Shown here: piece after piece, positions 15,845 through 24,643 of the stretch
Layout: each line of letters begins with the position of its first letter
How positions within the stretch are numbered: position 1 is the first letter of the stretch
Source: DATBLE01 sp036555585
GTDB taxonomy: Bacteria; Actinomycetota; Thermoleophilia; Gaiellales; Gaiellaceae
Length of the DNA: 64,000 nucleotides
Assembly: GCA_036555585.1 (NCBI GenBank)
Contig: DATBLE010000050.1
Span: 1 to 64,000, forward strand
Reading direction: 5' to 3'
Made by a program: the position numbers and the translations under genes
The notes under the pieces: generated by a model
What the model was told of the DNA's origin: nothing
The model's database searches: none
The model's input: only the letters and a program-made list of their open reading frames with translations

Positions 15845-17126
15845 CGGTTCACCCAGGCCGAGGCCGAAGGCGGCGATCGTCGTCACCGGCAGCGAGCTCG
15901 TCCGGGGCGAGCGGACCGACCTGAACGGCCCGTTCCTCGCCGCGCAGGTGCTCGAGCTCGGCCTCGAGCCCGCGCGGATCACGATCGTCGGCGACGGGCC
16001 GGACGAGCTCGAGCGGGCGCTGGCGGAGGGCCTGGCCGCCGAGCTCTGCCTCGTCTCCGGGGGGCTGGGCCCGACGCACGACGACCGGACGGTCGAGCTC
16101 GTCGCGAAGGCGGCGGGCCGCGAGCTCGTGCTCGACGACGCGCTCCACGCGGAGATCGGGGGCGTGTCGCGGGCCGTCGCCGAGCGGCTCCACCGGCCCT
16201 ACGCCGACTTCGAGCCGGGCGTCCGCAAGCAGGCGACGCTGCCGGCGGGGGCGATCTCGCTCGGCCTGGCCGGGACGGCGCCGGGGATGGTGCTCGACAC
16301 CGCTCGCGGCGCGGCCGTCGTCCTGCCGGGCCCTCCGTCCGAGCTCCAGCGGCTCTGGCCGCGTGCGCTCGAGACCGACGCGGTGCGCCGCATCCTCTCC
16401 CGTGCCCGGCCGCCGGGGAGGCGCGTGCTGCGCTTCTACGGTGCGAGCGAGTCCGCGGTGGCGAAGGCGCTGGCCGACGCAGGCGGCGACGGCGGCGGCG
16501 TGGAGGCGACCATCTGCGCCCGCGAGTTCGAGATCCACGTCGACCTGCTGGTCGAGCCGGGCGCGGAGACGCGTGGGGAGGAGCTCGAGCGCGCGCTGGT
16601 CGAGCCGCTCGCGCAGTACCTGTTCGCGCGCGATGAGCGCACCGTCGAGGCGCTCGTCCTCGACCTCTGCCGCGCGCGCGGGTGGTCGCTCGGAACCGCC
16701 GAGTCCTGCACCGGCGGGCTCGTCGCCGCACGGCTGACGTCCGTCCCCGGGTCGAGCGACGTCTTCGCCGGGAGCGTCGTCGCCTACGCGAACGCCGTGA
16801 AGGAGGCCGAGCTCGGAGTGGCCCGGGCGACGCTGGCGCAGCACGGCGCGGTCTCGGCGGAGACGGCGGCGGAGATGACCGCCGGCGTCCGGGCGCGACT
16901 CGGGGTCGACGTCGCCGTCTCGGTCACGGGCGTGGCGGGTCCCGACGGAGGGACGCCGGAGAAGCCGGTGGGCCTCGTCCACCTCTACGCCGAGACGCCC
17001 GAGGCAGGCCACGGCATCGAGTTCAGCTTCCCCGCCGACCGGGCGACGGTCCGGTCGCGTGCCACCGTCGCGGCCCTCCACCTCACGCGGCGCCTTCTGT
17101 CACAGGATCGCGACATTCGCGTGTGA
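15834..17126 (+). CDS. cinA: CinA-family protein (MoaB-like + nicotinamide-nucleotide amidase)
   Basis: Two-domain protein: an N-terminal molybdopterin-binding-like (MocF/COG1058) domain with VSGGLGPTHDDRTVE and a C-terminal PncC amidase domain with TAESCTGGLVAARLTSVPGS and SVTGVAGPDGG. It recycles NMN or ADP-ribose-type compounds; in actinobacteria it stands next to recA. The conserved N-terminal strand (AAIVVTGSELVRGERTDLN) is encoded from about 15870, yet the first ATG/GTG/TTG in frame is the GTG at 15948, which would delete it. The best candidate is CTG 15834, giving 430 aa and an 11-base overlap with the upstream gene. The call is secure; the start is not. Confidence 0.9.
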   Translation: MAPSGSPRPRPKAAIVVTGSELVRGERTDLNGPFLAAQVLELGLEPARITIVGDGPDELERALAEGLAAELCLVSGGLGPTHDDRTVELVAKAAGRELVLDDALHAEIGGVSRAVAERLHRPYADFEPGVRKQATLPAGAISLGLAGTAPGMVLDTARGAAVVLPGPPSELQRLWPRALETDAVRRILSRARPPGRRVLRFYGASESAVAKALADAGGDGGGVEATICAREFEIHVDLLVEPGAETRGEELERALVEPLAQYLFARDERTVEALVLDLCRARGWSLGTAESCTGGLVAARLTSVPGSSDVFAGSVVAYANAVKEAELGVARATLAQHGAVSAETAAEMTAGVRARLGVDVAVSVTGVAGPDGGTPEKPVGLVHLYAETPEAGHGIEFSFPADRATVRSRATVAALHLTRRLLSQDRDIRV

Positions 17127-17686
17127 CACCGGCTGCTACCGTCGGCGGGGATGGGTCGCTTCGGCTCTTCTGCGCGCTCACGCTCCCCACGGAGGCGCTC
17201 GATCGGCTGGTCGCCTGGCAGGCCGGCCTTCCTCCGGGGCCGTATCGCCCGGTGCCGCGGGAGAACCTCCACGTCACCCTGGCCTTCCTCGGCTCCCGGC
17301 CGGCTGCGGAGGTGGACTCGGTCGGCGCCGAGCTCGCCGGGGCTGCCGGCGCAGCCGGTCCGATCGTCCTGCGCGAGCTCCGCTACCGCGAGACCCGCAG
17401 CGTCGGCATGCTCGTCTTCCTCGACGACGGGGACGCGGCGGGAGCGCTTGCGCGCGACCTCCACGAGCGGCTGCACCGGCTCGGCGTCTACGAGCCGGAG
17501 CGGCGTCCGTGGCTGCCGCACCTCACCGTCGTGCGCTTTCGCGAGCGACCGAGGCTCTCACCGCCGCTGCCGGAGCTCGGCAGGCTCGTGCCGTCCGGGG
17601 CGGCTGTTTACATGTCACGGCTGCGGTCGGCCGGGGCCGAGTACGTCGCCGTCCGGGAAGGTCCGTTAGGAGAAGGAGGAGGCTGA
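17123..17686 (+). CDS. thpR: RNA 2',3'-cyclic phosphodiesterase
   Basis: 2H-superfamily phosphodiesterase (ThpR/LigT), 187 aa, acting on 2',3'-cyclic or 2'-5' RNA ends. The two catalytic HxT motifs are present: HVTLAF near residue 47 and HLTVVRF near 133. RLFCALTLPTEALDRL is the typical N-terminal strand-helix. GTG 17123 overlaps the cinA stop (GTGA); an ATG at 17151 is in another frame. It lies two bases ahead of recA and shares its transcript. Confidence 0.9.
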   Translation: MTPAATVGGDGSLRLFCALTLPTEALDRLVAWQAGLPPGPYRPVPRENLHVTLAFLGSRPAAEVDSVGAELAGAAGAAGPIVLRELRYRETRSVGMLVFLDDGDAAGALARDLHERLHRLGVYEPERRPWLPHLTVVRFRERPRLSPPLPELGRLVPSGAAVYMSRLRSAGAEYVAVREGPLGEGGG

Positions 17687-17688
17687 GC

Positions 17689-18807
17689 GTGGATCGCGAG
17701 CAAGCACTAGACACCGCACTCGGACAGATCGAGCGGACGTTCGGCAAGGGCTCGGTGATGCGGATGAGCGACCGGCCGCAGGTGTCCGTCGGCGCCGTCT
17801 CCACCGGCTCGCTCGCCCTCGACCTCGCGCTCGGCATCGGCGGCCTGCCGAGGGGGCGCGTCGTCGAGATCTTCGGCCCGGAGTCGTCGGGGAAGACCAC
17901 CCTCGTGTACCACGTGATCGCCGAGGCGCAGCGGCGCGGCGGGATCTGCGCGTTCATCGACGCCGAGCACGCCATGGACCCGACCTACGCGAAGCGGATC
18001 GGGGTGAACATCGACGAGCTGCTCGTCTCCCAGCCCGACACGGGCGAGCAGGCGCTCGAGATCACCGAGCTCCTGATCCGGAGCGGCGCCCTCGACGTGG
18101 TCGCGATCGACTCGGTGGCCGCGCTCACCCCGAAGGCCGAGCTCGAAGGCGAGATGGGCGACACCCACGTCGGCCTCCAGGCTCGCATGATGAGCCAGGC
18201 GATGCGCAAGCTCGCCGGCACCCTCAACCGCACCGACACGATCTGCATCTTCACGAACCAGCTGCGCGAGAAGATCGGAGTCATGTTCGGCAACCCGGAG
18301 ACGACGCCGGGCGGCCGGGCGCTGAAGTTCTACTCCTCGGTTCGCCTCGACATCCGCCGGATCGAGACGCTGAAGGAAGGCGTCGAGGCGATCGGCAACC
18401 GGGTGCGCGTGAAGGTGGCGAAGAACAAGGTGGCGCCGCCGTTCAAGCAGGCCGAGTTCGACATCCTCTACGGCCAGGGGATCTCCTGGGAGGGCACCGT
18501 GCTCGACGCAGGGCTCGAGCGGAAGATCGTCCAGAAGTCGGGCTCGTACTTCAGCTTCGAGGACGAGCGGCTCGGCCAGGGACGCCAGAACGCGACCGCG
18601 TTCCTCCGCGAGCACCCCGACGTCACCCAGGCGATCCTGCAGCGGATCCAGGCGCAGCTCGGGGAGGACCAGGTGGCATCGGCCAGGCTCCTGCCGCTGG
18701 CGGATCCCGGCGACCAGGAGACCGCTGCGAAGAAGAAGGCCGCAGCGGTTGCGGCCGCAGGTGAGGTCGTCCCTGTCGAGCAGGCCGAGGAGCCCGTCGA
18801 GGCGTAG
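17689..18807 (+). CDS. recA: Recombinase RecA
   Basis: DNA strand-exchange ATPase and SOS co-protease, 372 aa. Walker A GPESSGKTT is at residues 63-71; the MAW motif region, Walker B LDVVAIDSVAAL, the conserved TNQLREKIGVMFGNPETT loop 2 segment and the C-terminal acidic tail are all present. The GTG start follows a strong AGGAGAAGGAGG ribosome-binding site (17668-17679). There is no SOS box that I can identify upstream, since the gene directly follows thpR. recX follows one base after the stop. Confidence 0.98.
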   Translation: MDREQALDTALGQIERTFGKGSVMRMSDRPQVSVGAVSTGSLALDLALGIGGLPRGRVVEIFGPESSGKTTLVYHVIAEAQRRGGICAFIDAEHAMDPTYAKRIGVNIDELLVSQPDTGEQALEITELLIRSGALDVVAIDSVAALTPKAELEGEMGDTHVGLQARMMSQAMRKLAGTLNRTDTICIFTNQLREKIGVMFGNPETTPGGRALKFYSSVRLDIRRIETLKEGVEAIGNRVRVKVAKNKVAPPFKQAEFDILYGQGISWEGTVLDAGLERKIVQKSGSYFSFEDERLGQGRQNATAFLREHPDVTQAILQRIQAQLGEDQVASARLLPLADPGDQETAAKKKAAAVAAAGEVVPVEQAEEPVEA

Positions 18808-18808
18808 G

Positions 18809-19279
18809 GTGCCGGCCGAGGGCGCGCGGGAAGTCGAGGTCGCCGTCGACCACGCAGTTCGCGCGCTCGCCCGCCGCGACCATTCGGCGGCAGCCCTGCG
18901 GGCGAAGCTGGAGCACGCCGGAATCTCGCCGGCGGCACAGGCCGAGGCGATCGCAGTGCTCGAGCGTTGCGGCTACCTCGACGACGCCCGCTATGCCCGC
19001 TCCCGGGCCGCCCGGCTCGCCGAGCGGGGGTACGGCGACGATCGGATCCGTGCCGACCTGAGCACGCAGGGGATCGGCCGGGAGGCGATCGAACCCGCCC
19101 TGTCGGCGCTCGAACCCGAGGCGGAGCGGGCCGCTCTCGCCCTGGCAAAGGCCGGCGGCGGGCGACGGGCGCTCCGTGCGCTCGCGCGGCGCGGGTACTC
19201 GGAGGGCTCGCTCGAGTCGGCCGCGGCCCTCGTTGCGGACGACCTACCCGAAGGAGTAGGATACGAGAGTTCCATTTGA
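18809..19279 (+). CDS. recX: Regulatory protein RecX
   Basis: Modulator that binds RecA filaments and inhibits RecA. The protein is 156 aa, with three-helix repeats: VRALARRDHSAAALRAKLEH near residue 16, ERCGYLDDARYARSRAARL near 50, and GRRALRALARRGYS near 122. GTG 18809 is chosen because it lies one base after the recA stop and fits the family length. Immediately downstream is a 236-base gap before rny; it contains a TTGAC at 19276-19280 but no properly spaced -10, and no gene. Confidence 0.9.
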   Translation: MPAEGAREVEVAVDHAVRALARRDHSAAALRAKLEHAGISPAAQAEAIAVLERCGYLDDARYARSRAARLAERGYGDDRIRADLSTQGIGREAIEPALSALEPEAERAALALAKAGGGRRALRALARRGYSEGSLESAAALVADDLPEGVGYESSI

Positions 19280-19515
19280 CGTTTTGCCTGCATACGACGC
19301 ATTTCCGAATCGAACCTGAACCCGGCAGCACCGAAACCGAGCGTTAGTCGACACCAAATGCACGCGACGGCTTTCCGGAGGATCTCGACCTAAGCTCGTA
19401 GAGCGACCCTACGGTCGCCGTTCGCTTGCTTCGATTCGCGGGATGCGTCCGCGCCGGCTCGGCGGCGGATGGGGCCCTGCGGCGGCCGCCGCAGGACCGT
19501 CGACCCAGGAGCGGC

Positions 19516-21048
19516 ATGGCGATTGCGATCGGCATCCTCATCGGTCTCGTCGTCGGCGGCGCGCTCGCCATCGGGCTCCTGGCGGCGAACGGCGGCTCGA
19601 GGCTGGCCGCAGCCAGGCGCACCCGCCAGCTCCTGCTCGAGGAGGCCCGCCGCGAGGCCGACGCTCTCCGCCGCGAGGCCCAGCTGGAGGCGAAGGAGGA
19701 GTCCGTCCGGCTCCGGGAGGAGCTCGAGCAGGAGGTGAAGGCCCGCCAGTCGGAGTCGCTGCGGATCCAGGAACGACTCTCTGCTCGGGAGGGCGAACTC
19801 GACCGGCGCACCACGGAGCTCGACCGGCGCGAGCAGGGGATCGCCGACCGCGAGGTGCACGCACGGCAGCTCCAGGACGAGCTGAAGGCGGCGAAGGAGC
19901 AGGAGCTCGTGCAGCTCGAGCGGGTCTCGGGGATGACGGTCAACGAGGCGCGCGCGGAGGTGCTGGGGCGCTCCGAGGAGCTCGTCCGCCACGAGCTGGC
20001 ACGACGCGTGCGGCAGATGGAGGAGGAGGCGCAGTCGGAGGCCCGGCGGCGCGCGCGCAACCTGGTCGCCGACGCCTTGCAGCGCGTGGCGGCGAGCCAC
20101 GCCGCCGAGACGACGGTGTCGCTGGTCGAGTTGCCCTCGGACGACATGAAGGGCCGGATCATCGGCCGCGAGGGCCGGAACATCCGGGCCCTCGAGCACC
20201 TGACCGGCGTCGACATCATCATCGACGACACGCCGGGCGCGGTCGTGCTCTCCTCCTTCGACGGCATCCGCCGCGAGGTCGCGAAGATCACCCTGACCAA
20301 GCTGATCGAGGACGGGCGGATCCACCCGGCCCGGATCGAGGAGATGTACTACCAGTCGAAGGCGGAGCTGGACGACCACATCCGCCAGGCCGGTGAGCAG
20401 GCGGTCTTCGAGGCGAACTGCGGCGAGTTCCCGGAGGAGATCGTGAAGATCCTCGGCCGCCTGCGGTATCGGACGAGCTACGGCCAGAACGTCCTCAAGC
20501 ACACGCTCGAGGTCGTGCAGCTGGCGGGGATCATGGCGAGCGAGCTCGACGCCAGCGTCAAGACGGCGAAGCGCGCAGCCCTGCTGCACGATCTCGGCAA
20601 GGCGCTCACGCACGAGGTCGAGGGCTCGCATGCGCTGATCTCGGCGCAGTACGCGCGGCGGTACGGCGAGACCCAGGGCGTCGTCCATGCGATCGAGGCA
20701 CATCACTACGAGGTGCAGCCGCAGACGGTCGAAGCCGTGCTGCTGATCGCCGCCGACGCGATCTCGGCGTCGAGGCCCGGCGCCCGCGGCGAGAGCCTGG
20801 AGGGCTACATCAAGCGCCTCGAGTCGCTCGAGGAGCTCGCCGGGCAGATGAAGGGCGTCGACAAGGTGTACGCGCTCCACGCCGGCCGCGAGGTGCGGGT
20901 GATCGTCAAGCCGGAGGAGATCGACGACGACCAGGCCGTGCTGCTGTCACACGAGATCGCCCGTGAGATCGAGGAGCACCTCGAGTACCCGGGTCAGATC
21001 AAGGTGACCGTCATCCGCGAGTCCCGGGCGGTCGAGTACGCGAAGTAG
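19516..21048 (+). CDS. rny: Ribonuclease Y
   Basis: Membrane-tethered endoribonuclease that starts mRNA decay. Order of domains: N-terminal membrane helix (residues 2-22), a long charged coiled coil (about 30-195), a KH RNA-binding domain (KGRIIGREGRNIRALEH near residue 214) and an HD domain with HDLGK near 358 and HHYEV near 397. Length 510 aa is typical. ATG 19516 is preceded by AGGAG at 19507-19511. Start choice avoids an in-frame extension into the gap after recX, which lacks the membrane helix pattern. Confidence 0.97.
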   Translation: MAIAIGILIGLVVGGALAIGLLAANGGSRLAAARRTRQLLLEEARREADALRREAQLEAKEESVRLREELEQEVKARQSESLRIQERLSAREGELDRRTTELDRREQGIADREVHARQLQDELKAAKEQELVQLERVSGMTVNEARAEVLGRSEELVRHELARRVRQMEEEAQSEARRRARNLVADALQRVAASHAAETTVSLVELPSDDMKGRIIGREGRNIRALEHLTGVDIIIDDTPGAVVLSSFDGIRREVAKITLTKLIEDGRIHPARIEEMYYQSKAELDDHIRQAGEQAVFEANCGEFPEEIVKILGRLRYRTSYGQNVLKHTLEVVQLAGIMASELDASVKTAKRAALLHDLGKALTHEVEGSHALISAQYARRYGETQGVVHAIEAHHYEVQPQTVEAVLLIAADAISASRPGARGESLEGYIKRLESLEELAGQMKGVDKVYALHAGREVRVIVKPEEIDDDQAVLLSHEIAREIEEHLEYPGQIKVTVIRESRAVEYAK

Positions 21049-21240
21049 CTTCGAACCGAACGCCCGGCCGGGGGCACCCCATCCCACCACCCACTGCGAT
21101 CGTATCGAGGAAAGCGTCACGTGTCTGTGCGGATTCCGTGCCGAGATCGACCTGTCCCCGCTACTCGTGTCCGCGTGAGCCGCTACTTCGTCACGACGCG
21201 GTGAGTCTCCACGGACGAACCCCAGAGGGGGCCGGGAGGT

Positions 21241-21636
21241 TCAACCGGTGGGCGCGTTCAGCTGTCCGACGAGCAGGACATAGCCGTCGGGGTCGACTAC
21301 CCGGAACTCGCCGGCAGGCATGTAGAAGGGGTGCTCGATCTCGCCGACGGCGATGCCGGCATCGTGCAATTCGCCGCGCAGGGCCCGAACGTCCGCAGAC
21401 CAGCAGTAGAAGAGCACCGCCTGCTGCGCAGCGTCGACGGGCCCGTCCGCCACGGCCAGCATGAGCCGTGCTCCGGCGTCGTTGGGGTTCGCCGCCGGAC
21501 TCGTGACGAAGGCCCAGACGAGCCTCCCCGCTTCCTCGTGGCTGTTCCGCACCTCCAGGCCGAGGCGACGGTAGAAGTCGACCGAGCGCTGGACGTCGGC
21601 GACGTGGGCGTAGGCGGTCAGCCCGTGGATCGGCAT
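21241..21636 (-). CDS. VOC-superfamily (glyoxalase-like) protein
   Basis: Single vicinal-oxygen-chelate protein of 131 aa with the usual two beta-alpha-beta-beta-beta modules: GLTAYAHVADVQRSVDFYRR at the start and EFRVVDPDGYVLLVGQL at the end. The metal-ligand positions appear to be His near residue 11 and Glu near 114. Substrate unknown. ATG 21636 is the first sensible start. It is the only minus-strand gene between rny and miaB. The 192 bases between it and rny (21049-21240) show no gene or clear terminator. Confidence 0.82.
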   Translation of the reverse strand: MPIHGLTAYAHVADVQRSVDFYRRLGLEVRNSHEEAGRLVWAFVTSPAANPNDAGARLMLAVADGPVDAAQQAVLFYCWSADVRALRGELHDAGIAVGEIEHPFYMPAGEFRVVDPDGYVLLVGQLNAPTG

Positions 21637-21690
21637 GCTCCGATGCTCCCACAATCGCGGAGTCTGGCGCCGGAGACGCCCGGCTACCCT

Positions 21691-23016
21691 ATGGCGGTGC
21701 GCAGGTATCACGTCACCACCTTCGGGTGTCAGATGAACGCCCACGACTCCGAGCGGATCAAGGGCATGCTCGAGTCGATCGGGCTCGGCGAGGCGCCTAC
21801 CCAGGAGGCCGCCGACGTGGTCGTCTTCAACACGTGCACGATCCGCGAGAAGCCGGACCAGCGGCTGGCGGCCCACCTCGCACAGGCGAAGGCCCTGAAG
21901 GACGCCGACCCGCAACGCGTCATCGCCGTCGGCGGCTGCTATGCGGAGGCGCAGCGCGAGCGGATCTTCGACCGCTATCCGTTCGTCGACGTCGCGTTCG
22001 GGCCGGGCTCGATCCCGCACCTGGCCGACTGGCTGGGGGCCGGGGGAGAGGGCCCGCGCGGCCGCTTCGCCGAGTGGGCGCACTTCGCCGGCGACCTGCC
22101 CGCCCGGCGCGAGCGACCGTTCCAGGCCTGGGTGCAGGTCTCGATGGGCTGCAACTCGAAGTGCGCCTACTGCATCGTTCCGGCGGTGCGCGGCCGGGAG
22201 CAGTCACGGCGTCCGGGCGACATCGTCGCCGAGGTGGCGGCGCTCGCCGCCGACGGCGTCCGCGAGATCACCCTGCTCGGGCAGAACGTGAACTCGTACG
22301 GTCGCGACCTGCTGCCCGGGATCCGAACCGGGTTTGCCGAGCTCCTCCAGGCATGCGACGCCGTCGACGGGATCGAGCGGATCCGATTCACCAGCCCGCA
22401 CCCGAAGGACTTCCGCCCCGACGTGATCGAGGCGATGGCGGGCTGCACCGCGGTCTGCGAGCACGCGCATCTACCGCTCCAGTCCGGGTCGACGTCTGTC
22501 CTCAAGCGCATGCGCCGAACGTACTCGCGCGAGCGGTTCACGCGGCTCGTCGCCGACCTGCGCTCGGCCATCCCGGACCTGGCGCTGACCACGGACCTGA
22601 TCGTCGGCTTCCCCGGCGAGACCGAGGCCGACTTCCGTCGGACGGCCGAGGCGGTCGAGGAGATCGGCTTCGACGGAGCCTTCACGTTCGTGTTCTCCCC
22701 GCGCAGCGGCACCGAGGCGGCGGCCATGCCCGACCAGGTGCCCGACGAGGTCAAGCGGGACCGGATCGAGCGGCTGATCGACGTGGTGCAACGAACTGCG
22801 AGCGCGCGCAACGCGGAACGAATCGGTCGCGTCGAGGAAGTCCTCGTCGAGGGGCCGAGCCGCACGGATCCCGAGCTGCGCCGCGGTCGCACCCGGCGCA
22901 ACACCACCGTCAACTTCACGGGCGACGCGGCTGCCGGGGAGCTCGTGCCCGTCCGGATCGACGGCGCAACCTCGACGACGCTCCGCGGCGACCAGGCCCT
23001 GCTCGCCGTGGCGTAG
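21691..23016 (+). CDS. miaB: tRNA-2-methylthio-N6-dimethylallyladenosine synthase
   Basis: Radical-SAM methylthiotransferase that modifies A37 of tRNAs after MiaA. N-terminal UPF0004 cluster: Cys in TFGCQMN, FNTCTIRE and GGCYAE; radical-SAM cluster CNSKCAYC (CxxxCxxC); C-terminal TRAM domain. Length 441 aa is normal. A TACCCT box (21685-21690) ends right before the ATG at 21691; the GTG six bases on (21697) would fit a leaderless start, giving a protein two residues shorter, so either start is possible. miaA is two genes downstream. Confidence 0.96.
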   Translation: MAVRRYHVTTFGCQMNAHDSERIKGMLESIGLGEAPTQEAADVVVFNTCTIREKPDQRLAAHLAQAKALKDADPQRVIAVGGCYAEAQRERIFDRYPFVDVAFGPGSIPHLADWLGAGGEGPRGRFAEWAHFAGDLPARRERPFQAWVQVSMGCNSKCAYCIVPAVRGREQSRRPGDIVAEVAALAADGVREITLLGQNVNSYGRDLLPGIRTGFAELLQACDAVDGIERIRFTSPHPKDFRPDVIEAMAGCTAVCEHAHLPLQSGSTSVLKRMRRTYSRERFTRLVADLRSAIPDLALTTDLIVGFPGETEADFRRTAEAVEEIGFDGAFTFVFSPRSGTEAAAMPDQVPDEVKRDRIERLIDVVQRTASARNAERIGRVEEVLVEGPSRTDPELRRGRTRRNTTVNFTGDAAAGELVPVRIDGATSTTLRGDQALLAVA

Positions 23017-23756
23017 TGCAGGCGCGCGACCTCGCCTGGGACGGGTGCCTGAACGTCCGCGACCTGGGCGGGCTACCCACCGAGGACGGGCAGGAGACGC
23101 GCTACGGCACGCTGTTCCGTGCGGACAGCGTCGGCCACCTGACCCGCGAGGGCTGGCAGTCGCTCCTCGACGCGGGTATCGCCCGGATCGTCGACCTCCG
23201 CGGCCAGGTGGAGATCGACGAGGATCCGCCGCGCGACTTCGCGGTGGAGGTCGTCCACGTGCCCGTGCTGGATCACTTCGACGAGGAAGCCTGGGAGGAC
23301 ATCCGTACCCTTTCCGCCGCTGCCCGCTCGCATGCAGCTGCGACCGAGCAGGTCTACCTCCGCTTCCTGGAGCATTGCCGGCCGAGCTTCGCGCGAGCGG
23401 TCGCCGCCGTGGCCGACGCGCCCGGGCCGGTCGTCTTCCACTGCTACAGCGGCAAGGACCGGACCGGGCTCGTCGCCGCCATCCTGCTGCGGCTGGCCGG
23501 AGTGCCGGTCGAGGTGATCGCCGAGGACTACGCGCTCAGCGGTCTCCGCCTTGCGCCGCGCCACCGCCAGTGGCTCGCCTCCGCCGAGGACGAGATCGAG
23601 CGGGCACGGATCGAGCGGATCACGGCCACGCCACGCGACGCGATGTCGGCGGTGCTCGAGGCCGTCGACCGGCGGTACGGGGGGGTCGAGCGCTACCTGC
23701 TCGACGGCGGACTCGCACCGCAGACGCTCCGAGCAGCCCGCTCGCGCCTGCGATGA
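23016..23756 (+). CDS. Tyrosine-protein phosphatase (Y_phosphatase3 type)
   Basis: Protein-tyrosine/serine phosphatase of the MptpB-like group, 246 aa. The active-site loop HCYSGKDRTG (near residue 145) keeps the Cys nucleophile and Arg with the extra Lys-Asp typical of this subfamily. The opening NVRDLGGLPTEDG and the FRADSVGHLT segment also match. No signal peptide, so it is cytoplasmic. GTG 23016 overlaps the last base of the miaB stop, and its own stop overlaps miaA, so it is translated as part of a miaB-phosphatase-miaA operon. Its link to tRNA modification is unclear. Confidence 0.88.
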   Translation: MQARDLAWDGCLNVRDLGGLPTEDGQETRYGTLFRADSVGHLTREGWQSLLDAGIARIVDLRGQVEIDEDPPRDFAVEVVHVPVLDHFDEEAWEDIRTLSAAARSHAAATEQVYLRFLEHCRPSFARAVAAVADAPGPVVFHCYSGKDRTGLVAAILLRLAGVPVEVIAEDYALSGLRLAPRHRQWLASAEDEIERARIERITATPRDAMSAVLEAVDRRYGGVERYLLDGGLAPQTLRAARSRLR

Positions 23757-24643
23757 GCGTTCTCGCCGTCTTCGGCCCGACGGCCTCGGGCAAGAGCGCC
23801 GTGGCCGAGGCGATCGCAGGCCGGATTGCGGCCGAGGTGATCTCGGCGGACTCGGCGCAGCTCTACCGAGGGCTGCCGATCCTGACCAACCAGTCGCCTG
23901 CCGCGCTCGTGGGCATCTGGGACCTCGACCACGAGGCGTCGGTGGCGGAGTTCCAGACGCTGGCCCACGCCGCGATCGACCTGGCACTCACGGCCGGGAG
24001 CACTCCGGTGGTCGTCGGTGGGACGGGTCTCTACTTCCGCGCCGCGCTGGCAGACCTCCAGGTCCCCCCGGCGCCGGCCCCGGGGGCGCGAGAGCGCTGG
24101 GGAGCCGTCTACGATCGCGACGGCGCCGACCGGGCGCACGCGATCCTGGCGGGCCTCGACCCCGAGGCCGCGTCGGCCGTCCATCCCAACGACCGGCGGC
24201 GGGTGGTGCGCGCGCTGGAGCTCGCCGACGCGGGCCACTCCCTGCGCGGGAACCGGCTCTGGGCCGACGAGTGGCGGCATGCGACGACGATCGTCGGCCT
24301 CGACGTCCCGCCGGAGGAGCTCGATCGTCGGATCGAGCGACGAACACGCGCGATGTTCGAAGCGGGCGTCGAGCAGGAGGTTCGCGCCGCGCTCCAGCAG
24401 CCGCTCTCGTCGACCGCGCGGAAGATCATGGGGCTGCGCGAGGTCGCGGAGCTCCCGCCTGCGGAGGCCGAGACGGAGCTGGTCGCCCGTACCAGGCGGC
24501 TTGCCGCCTATCAGCGGAAGTGGATGCGGCGAATCCCCGGCCTCGTTAGCGTGCGGGCCGACCGTTCTCCCGACGAGGTGGCCGATGACGTTCTCGCGCT
24601 GGCGCGCGGCGGGCAACGAGTACCTGCTGGCCGAGAGAGCTGA
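23753..24643 (+). CDS. miaA: tRNA dimethylallyltransferase
   Basis: Transfers dimethylallyl to A37 of tRNAs reading UNN codons, providing the substrate for MiaB. P-loop GPTASGKS near residue 8, ISADSAQLYRGL near 34, VVGGTGLYFRAAL near 86, and the tRNA-binding region TARKIMGLREV near 222 followed by TRRLAAYQRKWMRRI are all present. Length 296 aa is normal. Its 3' end overlaps the start of the dapF homologue by 59 bases, an unusually long overlap. Confidence 0.96.
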   Translation: MSVLAVFGPTASGKSAVAEAIAGRIAAEVISADSAQLYRGLPILTNQSPAALVGIWDLDHEASVAEFQTLAHAAIDLALTAGSTPVVVGGTGLYFRAALADLQVPPAPAPGARERWGAVYDRDGADRAHAILAGLDPEAASAVHPNDRRRVVRALELADAGHSLRGNRLWADEWRHATTIVGLDVPPEELDRRIERRTRAMFEAGVEQEVRAALQQPLSSTARKIMGLREVAELPPAEAETELVARTRRLAAYQRKWMRRIPGLVSVRADRSPDEVADDVLALARGGQRVPAGRES

